A DNA stretch of 64,000 nucleotides, from the NCBI GenBank assembly GCA_023434665.1, contig JAEYSM010000051.1:25571-89570 (forward strand), read 5' to 3'. Shown piece by piece: positions 62,572 through 64,000 of the stretch; within the stretch, counting starts at the first letter, position 1; each line of letters starts with the position of its first letter. Source of the DNA: Bacteroidota bacterium (lineage in GTDB: Bacteria > Bacteroidota > Bacteroidia > Bacteroidales > Lentimicrobiaceae). The translations under genes were made by a program, and so were the position numbers. The notes beneath the pieces were generated by a model, which searched no databases, was not told where the DNA came from, and was given only the letters and a program-made list of their open reading frames with translations.

Positions 62572-63876
62572 CTATGAATCCTTGCCGGCAACACTGTTTG
62601 CGACAAAAGCACCCATTGAAAAACAGGCATGCAATAAATATCCACCTGTCGGTGCATCCCAATCAACCATCTCCCCTATTGCAAACAAAAAAGGGTATTT
62701 TTTGAAAGAAAGGTCCTCATTCAAGGCCGCTACAGGGATTCCGCCAACCACACTGATGCATTCATCCAATGGGCGCAATGAATGAACCGGAATTATTACC
62801 CGCTTCAATACACTGCAAAACTTAAAAGGATCCTGATATTCGGCTTTGGGGACAAATGCTTTTACTACGGACAATTGGGCTGCATCGAGGTGAAATATCT
62901 CTTTATATTTTGAGGACTTCGTATTCTCATCAACTTTTCGCATCAAAGCCTCTGCATTGTTCTTAGGTTTAAAATCTACCTGCAGGTAACATTCTTTACC
63001 TTCAGAAAAAAATCGCCTGATAACAGGGATTAAGGGATATATTGCAGTACCCTGCAATCCGTATTCTGTTATAAGTGCTTCTCCCGACACCTTGTGGTCT
63101 TCGTAACCGGCAATTCCACACCTAATATTCTTCAGTGGCTTGCCTGAATGGTGTAACTTTATATTTTCGTTCCACAAAATGTTAACTCCGCAATTGGAAT
63201 GTTGGAATGGCAATGTATTAATTCCAATATCTTCAATCATCTTAGTCCATGAACCGTCAGAACCTGTAATTTGCCATGAAGCACCACCTAATGCCAGGAT
63301 GATATAATCTGATTTAAGTGTTATCTGTTTCTCCTCTGATCTCTGAATGTAATGTTCTCCATTTTCATCTTCAATTAATGTTTCATGAGAATTTCTGTCT
63401 TTTGCCAGGTTGTCAATTTTAGTCTTAGGAATACTGAAGGTTAATGATTTATCTGCAGAAATACTTACTAACCGGTGGTTTGGGATGAAAACTACGCTTC
63501 TGTTCATCAGGCTGTTGAAAATGGCATACAAACAATCAGAAGCAGTTAATCCTTTTATTGGGAAAATCTTACCACTACTCCCGGTGTATGTGTTAATTCC
63601 AACACCCGACAACCATTGACGGAAGGTTGTATTATCAAATTTCCGGATAATTGTATCAAGAAAATCCTGTGGATGGTACTTTTTTATAAAATCATCAAGA
63701 TTCTCATCGTGGGACAAATTTAATCCGCCCTTACCGGCAACAAGCAATTTTCTTCCCGGACGTGAATTTTTATCAAAAAGGGTAACTTCATAATAAGGGG
63801 CTAAAAACCAGGCAGCCATCATACCTGATGGGCCTGCACCAATAATTGCAACCTTCTTTCTTTGTTGTTTTACCAT
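62572..63876 (-). CDS. TIGR03862/HI0933-family flavoprotein (NAD(P)/FAD-dependent oxidoreductase)
   Basis: 434 aa. FAD-binding motif IIGAGPSGMMAAWFLAPYY at the N-terminus, then RPGRKLLVAGKGGLNLSH, the signature of the HI0933/BaiN group (GGGRCNxTN in others). The mid-region LALGGASWQITGSDGSW matches the ALGGxSxPxxGSxG block. The C-terminus has GEMVDWDAPTGGYLLHACFSMGAFVA, corresponding to the GExLDxxGxxGGYNLxxA tail. The reaction is unknown. No partner gene adjacent; 169 bp separate it from trxB. Start ATG at 63876. Confidence 0.9.
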   Translation of the reverse strand: MVKQQRKKVAIIGAGPSGMMAAWFLAPYYEVTLFDKNSRPGRKLLVAGKGGLNLSHDENLDDFIKKYHPQDFLDTIIRKFDNTTFRQWLSGVGINTYTGSSGKIFPIKGLTASDCLYAIFNSLMNRSVVFIPNHRLVSISADKSLTFSIPKTKIDNLAKDRNSHETLIEDENGEHYIQRSEEKQITLKSDYIILALGGASWQITGSDGSWTKMIEDIGINTLPFQHSNCGVNILWNENIKLHHSGKPLKNIRCGIAGYEDHKVSGEALITEYGLQGTAIYPLIPVIRRFFSEGKECYLQVDFKPKNNAEALMRKVDENTKSSKYKEIFHLDAAQLSVVKAFVPKAEYQDPFKFCSVLKRVIIPVHSLRPLDECISVVGGIPVAALNEDLSFKKYPFLFAIGEMVDWDAPTGGYLLHACFSMGAFVANSVAGKDS

Positions 63877-64000
63877 TTAATCTTTCAAGAATATGTAGTT
63901 TTATTATGCCAGGTTGGAGTGAGCAAAGTGATTAAAAATCCAAAAGTACTATTTAACTTTACATTCAATAATTTATTTGCAAACAAAACTGATTATCAGA

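Noticed and set aside
1..64000. tRNA, rRNA, riboswitch, insertion sequence, prophage or integron
   Set aside because: No matching cloverleaf, rRNA segment, transposase, integrase or phage gene was seen; intergenic gaps are nearly all under 220 bp.

Overview
The window is a stretch of chromosome from a member of the Bacteroidota, most likely class Bacteroidia. The evidence is the gene content: BT_3928-type DoxX protein, TamL/TamB, DUF3822, short-form AMP nucleosidase, a solitary HsdR-N protein beside holA, and a fused E1 alpha/beta dehydrogenase. The promoters agree: many gene starts are preceded by the Bacteroidota -7 element TAnnTTTG, and purine-rich Shine-Dalgarno sequences are mostly absent. 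The DNA is AT-rich. I found no rRNA, tRNA, CRISPR array, insertion sequence, phage or conjugative gene. It reads as core genome rather than a mobile island.

Layout. 1-6648 (minus): DUF1599 protein, BT_3928 membrane protein, a lone DppB-type permease, tpiA, prmA and a large exported protein cut by the left edge. 6682-8401 (plus): folP-dacA (folate, c-di-AMP). 8432-12604 (minus): dapD, a family-9 glycosyltransferase, a YrdC protein, then ruvX-def-TPR lipoprotein. 12767-17031 (plus): E1 alpha/beta fusion and an exported M3 peptidase. 17231-17884 (minus): DUF2461. 18003-24682 (plus): two outer-membrane beta-barrel candidates (one with a ComEA-like helix-hairpin-helix domain), a POT peptide transporter, a radical SAM protein and a YjjG-type phosphatase. 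24743-25054 (minus): a small exported protein with cysteines every eight residues. 25210-30053 (minus): rsfS-ftsH-LUD-DUF2007-cdsA-psd. birA (plus) follows, then pyrE and a Nudix gene with start codons 7 bp apart, and a minus-strand operon of a membrane protein, DUF3822, rsmD and coaD.

36477-48395 (minus) is an envelope block: AsmA-like protein, AI-2E family membrane protein, FAD/Rieske oxidoreductase, TamB and TamL. 48396-48736 is the only gene-free stretch over 300 bp; it holds a notable array of 11-bp repeats. 48737-51117 carries the solitary HsdR-N protein, amn and holA. 51171-57531 (minus) carries an acyl-CoA ligase with a short-chain dehydrogenase, and purL. The window ends with a YeiH-type transporter, a small lipoprotein, a DEAD-box helicase, trxB and a TIGR03862/HI0933 flavoprotein.

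Most genes are housekeeping and confidently named by motif. The features most worth a second look are the two 11-bp-period repeat arrays, the octad cysteine protein, a BirA with a degenerate nucleotide-binding loop, the pyrE/Nudix overlap of promoter and start codon, and the possible lipid-transport role of the TamB/AsmA block. I did not find a clear, complete, previously undescribed system.
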